A stretch of 64,000 bases of DNA from Rubrobacter marinus (GCF_011492965.1 NZ_CP045121.1:2852001-2916000), one strand, 5' to 3'. Positions 45,420-53,798 are shown, counted from the first letter of the stretch. Notes: generated from the sequence alone by a model not told the origin. Numbers and translations: made by a program.

Positions 45420-46204
45420 CTCGGGCTCCCCTGCGCCGCGACTCGCGCGCCCTCCCCCGCCCCCCGGGCTTCCGCCCGCTCCGAGAGCAGGCCGAAGACG
45501 CACCCTATGCCCAACCAGAGCACGGCCTGCGTCCCCAGGGAGGAGAGCCTGAAAGCCCACACGAGATCCGCCGGGGCGCCCGCGGCGGCGGTCCCCGGGA
45601 AACCCGGCATCAGGGCGAGCAGGAGCCCCCAGGAGGCGGCGAGGAAAGCACCGGCCGCGAGGTGACGCGCGGGCCTGCGGAGATCGCCGAGCTCCCGGGC
45701 GAGCCGCCAGGCGAAAAAGACGGCGAGCAGGGAGAGGGCGACCATCGCGAGGTACGAGAGGGTGCGGGCGGTGAGCGTCTCCGGGTCCGCCCCGACCCCG
45801 GGCGGGTTCGGCGGGTACTTCAGGAACGGCACGAGGACGGCGCCCGAGAAGACCGCGAGCGCGAGCCTCAAGCTCCGGCCCCATCCGTCGCCGCCGAGGC
45901 GTCCCCCGAAGATGCCGGACGCGATCCCGAAGAGGGCGCCTATGGCGGTCCCGTAGAGCACGGCGGCCAGGAACAGTCCGCCCTTCTGCTCGCCGCGCCC
46001 GAAAGTCTCCGTCTCGTCGTGGGAGCCCTCCGGCTGCCCCTCCGCGTGGCTATGGCCCCCGCTCTCCTCCAGCGCGATGGCGCGATCCAGGACGGGCTCC
46101 CCGAAGGCGAAGCCGAAGAGGCCGGCCAGGAGGCCAGCGACGAGGCCCGCCAGGAGGCCCCGGCGGAGGTGGGTTTTGATCGCCGCTCGAAAGATGCTGG
46201 CGGT
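45416..46204 (-). CDS. cbtA: CbtA-family putative cobalt transporter; start codon unresolved
   Basis: Frame open from 46204 to 45416 (about 260 codons). Helix THLRRGLLAGLVAGLLAGLF, then FGEPVLDRAIALEE and a His/Glu loop (SGGHSHAEGQPEGSHDETE), then further helices (FLAAVLYGTAIGALFGIASG, LALAVFSGAVLVPFLKYPPN, LGTQAVLWLGIGCVFGLL). EPxxDRAI and KYPPNPPG are CbtA hallmarks. The only ordinary in-frame start is GTG 45961, which would cut off the first helix; the true start near 46195 is either a rare codon or hidden by a base error. Riboswitch-controlled with cbtB. Confidence 0.85.
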   Translation of the reverse strand, partial: TASIFRAAIKTHLRRGLLAGLVAGLLAGLFGFAFGEPVLDRAIALEESGGHSHAEGQPEGSHDETETFGRGEQKGGLFLAAVLYGTAIGALFGIASGIFGGRLGGDGWGRSLRLALAVFSGAVLVPFLKYPPNPPGVGADPETLTARTLSYLAMVALSLLAVFFAWRLARELGDLRRPARHLAAGAFLAASWGLLLALMPGFPGTAAAGAPADLVWAFRLSSLGTQAVLWLGIGCVFGLLSERAEARGAGEGARVAAQGSPR

Positions 46205-46405
46205 CTAGTGGCAGGGGGTGCCGAGCAGGTGCCGCCCGTCGTGGAAGAGCTCGTGCATGTAGTTGGCGGCCTGGGCGGCCTCGGTCCCGATCGCGGGCGA
46301 GAGCAACGCCCCGTTGTCGAAGAGCACCGCGTAGAGCACGAGTGATGCGAGTGCTAGGGGATAGAGAAGCCACGCGCCCCGCAGGGTCCTTGGCGTCGCG
46401 TTCAA
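46205..46405 (-). CDS. cbtB: CbtB-family cobalt transporter small subunit
   Basis: 66 aa, TTG 46405 with GAGGAGGAGG upstream. One helix (LLYPLALASLVLYAVLFDN) followed by a conserved end: HELFHDGRHLLGTPCH, the His-rich metal-binding C terminus that defines CbtB. Partner of CbtA. First gene of the cobalamin operon and directly downstream of the B12 riboswitch, as in many bacteria where CbtAB was predicted as a cobalt transporter. Confidence 0.93.
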   Translation of the reverse strand: MNATPRTLRGAWLLYPLALASLVLYAVLFDNGALLSPAIGTEAAQAANYMHELFHDGRHLLGTPCH

Positions 46406-46454
46406 CAGAACAACCTCCTCCTCGGGGTCCGCGCCCCGTCAGGGTTCCCTCATT

Positions 46455-46614
46455 TATGGACGACGGGCCAGTCTCCTGACTTCCGGATCTTCGCTCCCCC
46501 TGCGCCTTCCCGCGGCCTCTCGGACCCGGTGGCTCTCTGCGGGCTCGCTACCCGGTTACAGTGGCGGGACCGTGCCGGACTCTCACCGGCTTCCTGAATC
46601 CCTTCGCCCCATGT
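46455..46614 (-). ncRNA. Cobalamin riboswitch (adenosylcobalamin aptamer)
   Basis: On the minus strand the leader contains GGAAGCCGGTGAGAGTCCGG followed by CACGGTCCCGCCACTGTAAC, nearly identical to the conserved B12 core (GGxxGCCxGTGxxAATCCGG...CCCGCCACTGTAACCG), and further on GGAAGTCAGGAGACTGGCC, the 3' B12-box region. It ends 50 bases before the cbtB TTG. GCCCGTC at its 3' edge (46468-46462) can pair with GACGGGG (46440-46434) just before the ribosome binding site, a plausible switch element. Represses the operon when cobalamin is plentiful (family knowledge). Confidence 0.95.
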
Positions 46615-46620
46615 CGCGCC

Positions 46621-46649
46621 AGCATACTGAGAAAGCTTTTGCCCGTCAA
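46621..46649 (-). promoter_or_regulatory. Promoter of the cobalamin operon
   Basis: TTGACG (46649-46644), 17-bp spacer, TATGCT (46626-46621) on the minus strand. Transcription would start about 46614, immediately upstream of the riboswitch core, with about 210 bases of leader. The 282 bases between this promoter and the pduO-type gene (46650-46931) hold no convincing gene. Confidence 0.75.
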
Positions 46650-46931
46650 CGCTTCGGAGGCGCGAGCCTGCGCCGATCCACGGGCCACGCGGTGGCGCCG
46701 GACCCAGCGTCCCACGAGCAAGTCGCGAGCGGCGTCCCCAAATCTCCCGCCGCAGGTCGTCGAGGTCGCGGACCGCTCCGAGCGGACGTTGCGAGAGCGG
46801 GGACGCGGGTGCCCGGCGCTCCGCCTCGACGGGGGCTGCCGGTCGACGAGCCACGCAACCCGCGGTCTTGCACGGGGGGTTGTACGGGACTACCCTGCCG
46901 TAAGCGGTTGACTCGGTACGAGGGAGACTTG

Positions 46932-47459
46932 ATGAACGAGGCCAATCCACCGATCTCGACCCGCCGGGGCGACGACGGGACCACTACGCTCCTGGGGGCG
47001 GGCCGCCTGTCCAAGAACGACGTGCGCATAGCTCTCCTCGGAGACATAGACGAGGCGAGCGCCGCTCTCGGGATCGCGCGCGCCGAGGCGGCCGGCGGCG
47101 AACTCGAGGAGCTGATACTGGAGTTTCAGCGCCTGCTGTACCGCATCATGGGCGACGTGGCCATGCCCGGGGAGCCGAACGCCGTGGGCCTCGCGGACGT
47201 GGAGCGGGTGGACGAGGCGCTCGAGAGCTGGAGCGCGCGCACGGAGATCCCCAAGGAGTTCGTGATCCCCGGCGAGAGCAAGGTCGGCGCGCTCCTGGAC
47301 TTCGCGCGCAACATAGTGCGCCGGGCCGAGCGCACCGCTGTGCACGCGGGCTTCGTCCAGGATCACCCCCACGCCCTCAAGGCGATCAACCGCCTCTCGG
47401 ACGTGCTTTTCGTCCTGGCGCGCAACGCCGACGGCAAGTTCAGCCCCTCGAGGGGCTGA
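46932..47459 (+). CDS. PduO-type ATP:cob(I)alamin adenosyltransferase
   Basis: 175 aa from ATG 46932 (GAGGGAG upstream); the longer upstream frame overlaps the riboswitch and is rejected. STRRGDDGTTTLLGAGRLSKND is the PduO ATP-binding start, followed by LGDIDEASAALGIARAEA, LEFQRLLYRIMGDVA, EFVIPGESKVGALLDFARNIVRRAERTAV and LKAINRLSDVLFVLARNAD. Makes the adenosyl form of B12 needed by the diol dehydratase encoded downstream. Divergent from the cobalamin operon. Confidence 0.93.
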   Translation: MNEANPPISTRRGDDGTTTLLGAGRLSKNDVRIALLGDIDEASAALGIARAEAAGGELEELILEFQRLLYRIMGDVAMPGEPNAVGLADVERVDEALESWSARTEIPKEFVIPGESKVGALLDFARNIVRRAERTAVHAGFVQDHPHALKAINRLSDVLFVLARNADGKFSPSRG

Positions 47460-47783
47460 GGCTCCGTGGCGAGCAGACGCGCGCTCCTTGCCCGGCAACC
47501 TCCGGTCACGGGCTACGCCGGGGCGGCCCGGAAGGCGGGTAGAAGCTGACCCGACGGAGAGGCCGAAGCGGAGGTCACTGCCCGCACGCCTTCGCCCCCC
47601 GGGCGAAACCCGGCCGCGCGAGCCCGCCCCTATCCCTCGTGCGCCGGCAGATCGTGACGCGTCCCCTGCGGCTCGCGTCCCGCACCCTGCGTCCCGAGCA
47701 TCGTCGAGGCTCACGGAGGTGCGAATCGTCGGCCGGTGGCGGGCCCGGGGCGTGATCCCGGCGATGATCGAGGGGTAGGCGGC
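47460..47783 (+). other. 324-base stretch between the PduO-type and sucrase/ferredoxin-like genes
   Basis: No convincing gene. A hairpin TTCGCCC (47591-47597)/GGGCGAA (47601-47607) may end the adenosyltransferase transcript. Near 47490-47550 the order GCCCGGCAACC, then GCCGGGGCGGCCCGG, loosely recalls SAM-IV riboswitch cores, but conserved positions are missing and I do not call it. Confidence 0.4.
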
Positions 47784-48782
47784 GTGGAGACGGGCGGAGA
47801 GCCGGGCTTCGAGGGACGCCTCTGCTCGGCGGTCTCCAGAGCCAGCGGGGAGGAGCCCACAGGCTCCGCCGTCCCGTTCGAGCACCGCCTGCTCGTCGAG
47901 GTCGCGCCCCCCTGGGAGGGCGACGTGGGGGCCTCCAAAAACTACCCCGAAGGCCTCTGGGAGGCCCTCATGGGCGCGTGGCGGCGCGGCTCGCAGGTGG
48001 GGATGACGGCGGTGCTGCCGGACCCCGAGTACTCCGTCGGGGGATCGACGCGCCTGATCTACCTGCGCAGGCCCGATGGCCCCTTCGCCGCCTTCGAGAA
48101 GCGGGAATACCTGCTCCCCGACGAGCACCTGGTCCCGGCGGTGGGCGCCCTCTTCGGCGAGCCGGAGGAGCTCGCCCGGCTCGAGGAGTACCGCTGCGGC
48201 ACCCGGAGCGTACGGGACATCGTCGTCTGCACCCACGGCAGCCACGACGCCTGCTGCGGCAAGTTCGGCTATCCCGTGTACGAGACGCTCAGGCGCGAGC
48301 ACGCCGATCCGGACGGGCTCAGGGTCTGGCGGGCGAGCCACCTCGGCGGGCACCGCTTCGCGCCGACGCTCGTGGATTACCCCGAGGGACGCTACTGGGG
48401 ACGCCTGGAGCCGGGGGCCATCGAGGGGCTGGTGTCGCGAGACGTCCCGGCCTCGGAGCTCCGCCGTTTCCACAGGGGTTGGAGCGGTCTCGAGAGCCCG
48501 TTCGAGCAGATCGCGGAGGGGGAGATCCTGTCCCGCGAGGGCTGGCGCTGGGCCGGCTACCTCAAACGAGGTCGCGTGCTCGCCGCGGACGAAGACGAGC
48601 ACCGGGCCGAGGTGCGCGTCGAGTACCGCAACCCCGACGGCACCGACTCGGGCTCCTACACGGCCGTCGTGGAGGCGAGCGGTAGCGTCGAGACCCTGAT
48701 CGACTCGGGCTCCGAGCCCCTCCAGGAGGTCCGGCAGTACCGCGTCGAGTACCTGGAGAAGACCTCGCAAGGGGGTTCGTAG
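47784..48782 (+). CDS. Sucrase/ferredoxin-like (PF06999) thioredoxin-fold protein
   Basis: 332 aa from GTG 47784. The C-terminal half carries IVVCTHGSHDACCGKFGYPV and WRASHLGGHRFAPTLVDYPEG, the Cys/His pattern of sucrase-ferredoxin-like proteins, which bind a [2Fe-2S] cluster in a thioredoxin fold. The N-terminal half has RLLVEVAPPWEGDV and an AFEKREYLLPDEH segment, also typical. Electron carrier of unknown partner. Location between an adenosyltransferase and a B12 enzyme makes a cob(II)alamin-reducing role conceivable (inference). Confidence 0.82.
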   Translation: METGGEPGFEGRLCSAVSRASGEEPTGSAVPFEHRLLVEVAPPWEGDVGASKNYPEGLWEALMGAWRRGSQVGMTAVLPDPEYSVGGSTRLIYLRRPDGPFAAFEKREYLLPDEHLVPAVGALFGEPEELARLEEYRCGTRSVRDIVVCTHGSHDACCGKFGYPVYETLRREHADPDGLRVWRASHLGGHRFAPTLVDYPEGRYWGRLEPGAIEGLVSRDVPASELRRFHRGWSGLESPFEQIAEGEILSREGWRWAGYLKRGRVLAADEDEHRAEVRVEYRNPDGTDSGSYTAVVEASGSVETLIDSGSEPLQEVRQYRVEYLEKTSQGGS

Positions 48783-48863
48783 CCCTCGCCGCGGCCGCCC
48801 GGCACCTCCGCTCGAAAGCCTCCGCGATCGGGAGCTCGACCGCTGCGCTGCCTCGCGGGCCGT

Positions 48864-48892
48864 TTGCCTGTAATAGCTCTCTCTGTTATAAG
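48864..48892 (+). promoter_or_regulatory. Promoter and long leader of the diol dehydratase operon
   Basis: TTGCCT (48864-48869), 17-bp spacer, TATAAG (48887-48892). Start near 48899 leaves a leader of about 157 bases before the GTG at 49056. The leader has GTAACGAG twice (about 48909 and 48951) and a 7-bp stem CCGACGG/CCGTCGG near 48979-49010. No B12-box is visible, so control is probably by another effector. Confidence 0.6.
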
Positions 48893-49055
48893 GCTACCGG
48901 AAACAGGAGTAACGAGATGGGGATCCCGTTCGGGGCATATCACGACCGGTAACGAGCACAACCTAGCCGCGTTTCGACCCGACGGTCGCGCGTCTCGCCC
49001 CGTCGGACCCCTTGTTCGTATTCGGTGATTCCTAGCTCTTAAAGGAGGGCGCAGC

Positions 49056-50762
49056 GTGCTGGCCAAGGGACAGGAGACGCAGGGCGACGGGCAGGGGGTC
49101 AAGAGGCACAAGCGCTTCGAGGCCCTGGAGAAGCGGGACGTCAACCAGGACGGCTACGTAAAAGAGTGGCCCGAGGTCGGCCTGATCGCGATGGGCAGCC
49201 CGGAGGATCCGGAGCCGAGCATCAAGATCGAGGACGGCGTGATCGTCGAGATGGACGGCGTCGCCCGCGAGGACTTCGACCTCGTCGACGACTTCGTGGC
49301 CAGGACCGCCATCGACAACACCATCGCCGAGGAGATGATGGCCCTCGACGCGGTCGAGATCGCCCGCAAGATCGTGGACATAAACGTGACGCGGGCCGAG
49401 GTGCTCAAGGTCTTCACGGGGCTGACGCCGGCCAAGATCGCGGCCGTGATGGAACGCATGAACGTCGTGGAGATGATGATGGGCCTGCAGAAGATGCGGG
49501 CACGCAGGACGCCGGCGACCCAGGGGCACGTCACGAACGTGCGCGACAACCCGGTCCTGATGGCCGCGGACGCCGCCGAGGCCGGGATGTACGGCTTCGC
49601 CGAGCTCGAGACGACGGTCGGCATGATCCGCTACGCTCCCTTCAACGCCCTGGCGCTGCTCGTGGGCGGCCAGACGGGCCGAGGCGGGATCATCACCCAG
49701 GACGCCGTCGAGGAGGCGATGGAGCTCCAGCTCGGCCTGCGCGGCCTGACGACCTACGCCGAGACCGTCTCGGTCTACGGTACGGAGGACGCGTTCCGCG
49801 ACGGCGACGATACCCCGTGGTCCAAGGCCCTGCTCGCCTCGGCCTACGCCTCGCGCGGCATCAAGATGCGTTTCACCTCGGGCACCGGCGCGGAGGTGCA
49901 GCTCGCCTCCGCCCAGGGCAAGTCCATGCTCTACCTGGAGATCAAGTGCGTCATGCTGAGCAAGGGCGTCGGCGTCCAGGGGCTCCAGAACGGCTCGATA
50001 AGCTGCATAGGCGTGCCGGCGGCGGTGCCGGGCGGCATCCGGGCCGTGCTGGCCGAGAACCTGGTGACGACGTGCCTGGACCTCGAGGCCGCGTCCGGCA
50101 ACGACCAGTCGTTCTCCCACTCTCCGTTCCGGCGGACGGCCCGCACGCTGATGCAGATGCTGCCGGGGACCGACCTCATCTTCTCCGGCTACAGCACCGT
50201 GCCGAACTACGACAACATGTTCGCCGGCTCGAACTTCGACTGCGACGACAACGACGACTACCTCATCATCTCGCGCGACCTGAAGACGGACGGCGGCATG
50301 GTGCCGGTCGACGAGCAGGAGGTGGTGGCGGCCCGCAACAAGGCGGCGGAGGCCCTCAGGGCCGTCTTCGAGGAGCTCGACCTGCCCCGCATCACGGACG
50401 AGGAGATCGAGGCGGCGACCTACGCCCACGGCAGCAAGGACATGCCCGAGCGCGACACGGTCCAGGACACGAAGGCGGCCACGAAGATGATGGAGCGCGG
50501 CGTCACCGGGATCGACGTCGTCAAGGCCCTGGCCAAGCGCGGGTTCCAGGACGTCGCCGCCAACGTCCTCGAGATGCAGAAGCAGCGCGTCTCCGGCGAC
50601 TACCTGCACACGTCGGCCATCCTGAGCCCCGACTTCAAGGTCATCTCGGCGGTCAACGACGTGAACGACTACGAGGGGCCCGGCACGGGCTACCGGCTGG
50701 AAGGCGAGCGCTGGCAGCGGATCGCCGACATCCGCCAGGCCCTCGGTCCCGACGACATCTAG
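49056..50762 (+). CDS. pduC: Adenosylcobalamin-dependent diol/glycerol dehydratase, large subunit
   Basis: 568 aa, close to the 554-aa enteric enzyme. GTG start with AAAGGAGG. KRFEALEKRDVNQDGYVKEWPEVGL-type opening (residues about 18-42), VREDFDLVDDF-like acid segment, MNVVEMMMGLQKMRARRTP, LVGGQTGRGGIITQ, MRFTSGTGAEVQLA, SISCIGVPAAVPGGIRAV, ASGNDQSFSHSPFRRTARTL and FAGSNFDCDDNDDYLI follow the family throughout. Removes water from 1,2-propanediol or glycerol by a radical mechanism in a (alpha/beta)8 barrel. Substrate preference cannot be read from the sequence. Confidence 0.96.
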   Translation: MLAKGQETQGDGQGVKRHKRFEALEKRDVNQDGYVKEWPEVGLIAMGSPEDPEPSIKIEDGVIVEMDGVAREDFDLVDDFVARTAIDNTIAEEMMALDAVEIARKIVDINVTRAEVLKVFTGLTPAKIAAVMERMNVVEMMMGLQKMRARRTPATQGHVTNVRDNPVLMAADAAEAGMYGFAELETTVGMIRYAPFNALALLVGGQTGRGGIITQDAVEEAMELQLGLRGLTTYAETVSVYGTEDAFRDGDDTPWSKALLASAYASRGIKMRFTSGTGAEVQLASAQGKSMLYLEIKCVMLSKGVGVQGLQNGSISCIGVPAAVPGGIRAVLAENLVTTCLDLEAASGNDQSFSHSPFRRTARTLMQMLPGTDLIFSGYSTVPNYDNMFAGSNFDCDDNDDYLIISRDLKTDGGMVPVDEQEVVAARNKAAEALRAVFEELDLPRITDEEIEAATYAHGSKDMPERDTVQDTKAATKMMERGVTGIDVVKALAKRGFQDVAANVLEMQKQRVSGDYLHTSAILSPDFKVISAVNDVNDYEGPGTGYRLEGERWQRIADIRQALGPDDI

Positions 50763-50779
50763 GACAAGGAGCCAAGAGC

Positions 50780-51412
50780 ATGTCCGATGCGGGAGCCACC
50801 CAGCAGCAGGTCACGAAGGAGAACGCGGGAGAAACCCAGCAGCAGCAGGTCGTGAAGGAGATGGAGTTCGAAGAGAAGGGCGAGGCAGAGCGCGGCTCCG
50901 CGCCCGACGAGGTCGTCATCGCGATCTCCCCCGCCTTCGGGGACCAGATGCACGCGCAGACCCTCACGGAGATACCCCACGCCGCCATCCTGCGCGAGCT
51001 CTTCGCCGGCCTCGAAGAGGAAGGGGTGAAGGCGCGCGTGGTCCGCATCTGGCGGTCCGCCGACCTGGCCGCCATGGGCTACGACGCCGCGAAGCTGAGC
51101 GGTTCGGGGATCTCCATCAGCATCCAGTCGCGCGGGACCGCCCTGATCCACCAGCGAGACCTCGTCCCGCTCGCGCCCATGGAGCTCTTCCCCCAGGCGC
51201 CGAGCATCGACCTGCCCACCTACCGGCACATCGCCAGAAACGCGGCGCAGTACGCCAAGGGCGACTCGCCCTCGCCGGTCCCGCAGGTCAACGACCCGAT
51301 GGCCCGCCCGAAGTGGCAGGCCATCTCCTCCGTGTTCCACATCCGGGAGACCGAGTTCGTGAGGCCGGACGAGAAGCCCGTCGAGCTGGGCGTAACCTTC
51401 AAAGGGAGATAA
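50780..51412 (+). CDS. pduD: Diol/glycerol dehydratase, medium subunit
   Basis: 210 aa from ATG 50780 (AAGGAGCC upstream), 17 bases after the large subunit. About 45 N-terminal residues are Gln/Glu-rich (ATQQQVTKENAGETQQQQVV); in enteric PduD this region is the shell-targeting tail, whose hydrophobic pattern is not evident here. Core: EVVIAISPAFGDQMHAQTLTEIPH, VRIWRSADLAAMGYDAAKLSGSGISI, GTALIHQRDLVPLAPMELFPQAP. Contributes to the cobalamin-binding interface. Confidence 0.94.
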   Translation: MSDAGATQQQVTKENAGETQQQQVVKEMEFEEKGEAERGSAPDEVVIAISPAFGDQMHAQTLTEIPHAAILRELFAGLEEEGVKARVVRIWRSADLAAMGYDAAKLSGSGISISIQSRGTALIHQRDLVPLAPMELFPQAPSIDLPTYRHIARNAAQYAKGDSPSPVPQVNDPMARPKWQAISSVFHIRETEFVRPDEKPVELGVTFKGR

Positions 51413-51417
51413 ACCAC

Positions 51418-51885
51418 GTGGCAGACAAGCTCCACTACAAGCAAGACTACCCCCTCTCCGAGAAACGGCCGGACCTCGTCAAGACGGTGAAGGACCGGCC
51501 CCTCGACCAGATCACCCTCGAAGCCGTGATGAACGGCGAGGTGGAGGCGGACGAGATCCGGGTCACCCCGCAGACCCTGGAGTACCAGGCCCAGATCGCC
51601 GAGAGCATCGGTCGCCCGCAGCTTGCCGGCAACCTGCGGCGCGCGGCCGAGCTGACCAGGGTGCCCGACGAGCGCATCCTGGAGATCTACAACGCCATGC
51701 GGCCGAACATGTCCACGAAGGAAGACCTGCTCGGCATCGCCGACGAGCTGGAGAACGAGTACGAGGCGAAGATCAACGCCGATCTCGTCCGCGAGGCCGC
51801 GGAAGTGTACGAGAGGCGCGGCCGGCTGAAGGCGCCGGAGGAGGACCAGGCCGAAGCCCAGCTCGAAGAGATGAGCGACGGCTGA
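51418..51885 (+). CDS. pduE: Diol/glycerol dehydratase, small subunit
   Basis: 155 aa from GTG 51418, five bases after the medium subunit, AAAGGGAG upstream. DYPLSEKRPDLVKTV, LDQITLEAVMNGEVEADEIRVT, TLEYQAQIAESIGRPQLAGNLRRAAELT, VPDERILEIYNAMRPNMSTKE and LADELENEY-type end are family features. Completes the alpha2-beta2-gamma2 enzyme. Acidic C-terminal tail. Confidence 0.94.
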   Translation: MADKLHYKQDYPLSEKRPDLVKTVKDRPLDQITLEAVMNGEVEADEIRVTPQTLEYQAQIAESIGRPQLAGNLRRAAELTRVPDERILEIYNAMRPNMSTKEDLLGIADELENEYEAKINADLVREAAEVYERRGRLKAPEEDQAEAQLEEMSDG

Positions 51886-51962
51886 GTGGCTAGCGGGCGC
51901 AAGGGGGAGACGATCGGCAGACCGCTCGGATCAGTTCTCGGGTCTCCGCGGCGCGGCGCGCG

Positions 51963-53798
51963 ATGAGCATCATCGTCGGCGTGGACATAGGCAACTCGAC
52001 CACGGAGGCCGCCGTCGCCAGGATCGGGGACGACGGCTCTCCCGAGTTCCTGTCCTCCGGCACCACCATGACCACCGGGATCAAGGGGACCGTTGAGAAC
52101 ATCCCCGGGGTCGTTCAGGTGCTGGAGGAGGCGACGGAGGCGGCCGGCATCGAGATATCCGACCTCGACCTCGTTCTGCTGAACGAGGCGACCCCGGTAA
52201 TCGGCGACGTCGCCATGGAGACGGTCACGGAGACGATAGTCACCGAGTCCTCGATGGTGGGCCACAACCCCAGCTCGCCGGGCGGGAAGGGCACCGGCGT
52301 CGGCCGGACGGTCCACATCCGGGACCTGGAAAACGGCGCGCCGCCGGAAGGGCCGGTAATAGTCGTCGTCCCGCAGGAGTACGACTTCGAGGTGGCCGCC
52401 GGGATCCTGGCGCGCGCCCTGGAGGCGGGCGTCGAGGTCCAAGCCGGCATCGTCCAGGGGAACGACGGCGTCCTGATCTCGAACCGCCTCCCCACCCCGT
52501 TGCCGTTCGTGGACGAGGTGGCCCACGTCGAGAAGGTGCCGCTCGGCATGCTCGCGGCCGTCGAGGTGGCGCCGCAAGGGCAGGCGGTGCGCCAGCTCAG
52601 CAACCCCTACGGGATAGCCACGCTGTTCTCGCTCTCGCCGGAGGAGACGACGCACGTCATCCCGATAGCCAAGGCGCTCGTCGGGCTCCGTTCGGCGGTC
52701 GTGATCCGCACGCCCGCCGGCGACGTGCAGAGCAAGGAGATCCCGGCGGGCTCCATCAAGTTTATCGGGGAGAACCAGAGCCTCACGGTCGAGCTGGAGC
52801 ACGGGGCCGACGAGATCATGAACACCCTGGCCCAGGCCCAGCCCCTCTGCGACGTCGAGGGAGAGTCGGGGACGAACGTGGGCGGCATGATCGAGAACGT
52901 CCGCCAAACGATGGCCGACGTGACCGAGAAGCCGCTCGCCGAGGTGAACATACACGACGTGCTGGCGGTCGATTGCCTGGTGCCGCAGCAGGTGGTCGGA
53001 GGCATCGCCGACGAGTTCTCCATCGAGAGCGCGACGGGGCTCGCGATCATGGTGGACACCGACCGGTTGCTGATGGAACGGGTCGCCGAGACGCTCTCCG
53101 AGAAGATCGGCGTGCCGGTCGAGCTGGGCGGGGTCGAGGCGAATACCGCCATCCTGGGCGCCCTGACCACGCCGGGGATCGACGTGCCCGTGGCGATCAT
53201 CGACGGCGGGGCGGGCTCGACCGACGGCGCCGAGCTCCAGAAGGGGAAGCCCGTGGAGCACGTCCACCTCGCGGGCGCCGGGAACATGGTTACCCTCCTG
53301 ATCAAGAACGAGCTCGGCCTGGAGCGCTTCGACGTCGCCGAGCAGATCAAGATCCACCCCCTCGCCAAGGTCGAGAGCCTCTTCCACATCCGCCACGAAG
53401 ACAACGGCGTGCAGTTTTTCGAGGAGCCGCTCGAAGCGAACCTCTTCGCCCGGGTGGTCCTGGTGACGGACGACGGGCTCGTCCCGATCGACACCAAACA
53501 CACGCTCGACCGCATCAGGACGGTGCGCCAGGAGGCGAAGCGCAAGGTGCTCGTGCGCAACGGCATCCGGGTCCTGCGGCACATCTCCCCGTCGGGGAAC
53601 ATACGCTTCCTTAACTTCGTCGCGGTCGTGGGCCGCCTGGGGCTGGATTTCGAGCTGCCGCAGATGCTGATGAACGAGCTGAGCCCATTCGGCATCGTCG
53701 TCGGGGTCGCGAACGTGCGCGGTGAGCTCGGCCCGACGAACGCGGTGGCTACGGGGCTTATCGTCAACTACTGCCGGCGGCGGGACGACGCAACGTGA
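51963..53798 (+). CDS. ddrA: Diol dehydratase-reactivating factor, large subunit
   Basis: 611 aa. Hsp70-like ATPase fold: IIVGVDIGNSTTEAAVARI (phosphate loop), LVLLNEATPVIGDVAMETVTET, IDGGAGSTDGAELQKG, VHLAGAGNMVTLLIKNELGL. NIHDVLAVDCLVPQQVVGGI and FGIVVGVANVRGELGPTNAVATGLI match DdrA/PduG. Swaps damaged cobalamin for fresh adenosylcobalamin using ATP. ATG 51963 has only a weak ribosome binding site, 77 bases after the small subunit. Ends overlapping the small reactivase subunit. Confidence 0.95.
   Translation: MSIIVGVDIGNSTTEAAVARIGDDGSPEFLSSGTTMTTGIKGTVENIPGVVQVLEEATEAAGIEISDLDLVLLNEATPVIGDVAMETVTETIVTESSMVGHNPSSPGGKGTGVGRTVHIRDLENGAPPEGPVIVVVPQEYDFEVAAGILARALEAGVEVQAGIVQGNDGVLISNRLPTPLPFVDEVAHVEKVPLGMLAAVEVAPQGQAVRQLSNPYGIATLFSLSPEETTHVIPIAKALVGLRSAVVIRTPAGDVQSKEIPAGSIKFIGENQSLTVELEHGADEIMNTLAQAQPLCDVEGESGTNVGGMIENVRQTMADVTEKPLAEVNIHDVLAVDCLVPQQVVGGIADEFSIESATGLAIMVDTDRLLMERVAETLSEKIGVPVELGGVEANTAILGALTTPGIDVPVAIIDGGAGSTDGAELQKGKPVEHVHLAGAGNMVTLLIKNELGLERFDVAEQIKIHPLAKVESLFHIRHEDNGVQFFEEPLEANLFARVVLVTDDGLVPIDTKHTLDRIRTVRQEAKRKVLVRNGIRVLRHISPSGNIRFLNFVAVVGRLGLDFELPQMLMNELSPFGIVVGVANVRGELGPTNAVATGLIVNYCRRRDDAT

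Noticed and set aside
46462-46647. GACGGGC (46647-46641) pairing with GCCCGTC (46468-46462) as riboswitch stem P1
   Set aside because: The 5' strand overlaps the predicted -35 box TTGACG, so it would not be in the transcript if the promoter is right.
46572-46931. N-terminal extension of the PduO-type gene, and a minus-strand frame at 46450-46950
   Set aside because: Both run through the riboswitch and promoter, are Arg/Pro/Ser-rich and lack family matches; ATG 46932 begins the conserved domain.
47480-47560. SAM-IV-like riboswitch
   Set aside because: CCGGCAACC and a GGGGCGGCCCGG segment are suggestive, but conserved positions and pseudoknot partners are missing and the downstream gene is not a methionine gene.
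48893-49055. Cobalamin riboswitch upstream of the diol dehydratase
   Set aside because: No GCCACTG core and no B12-box-like 3' element; only loose similarity around CTACCGGAAACAGG.
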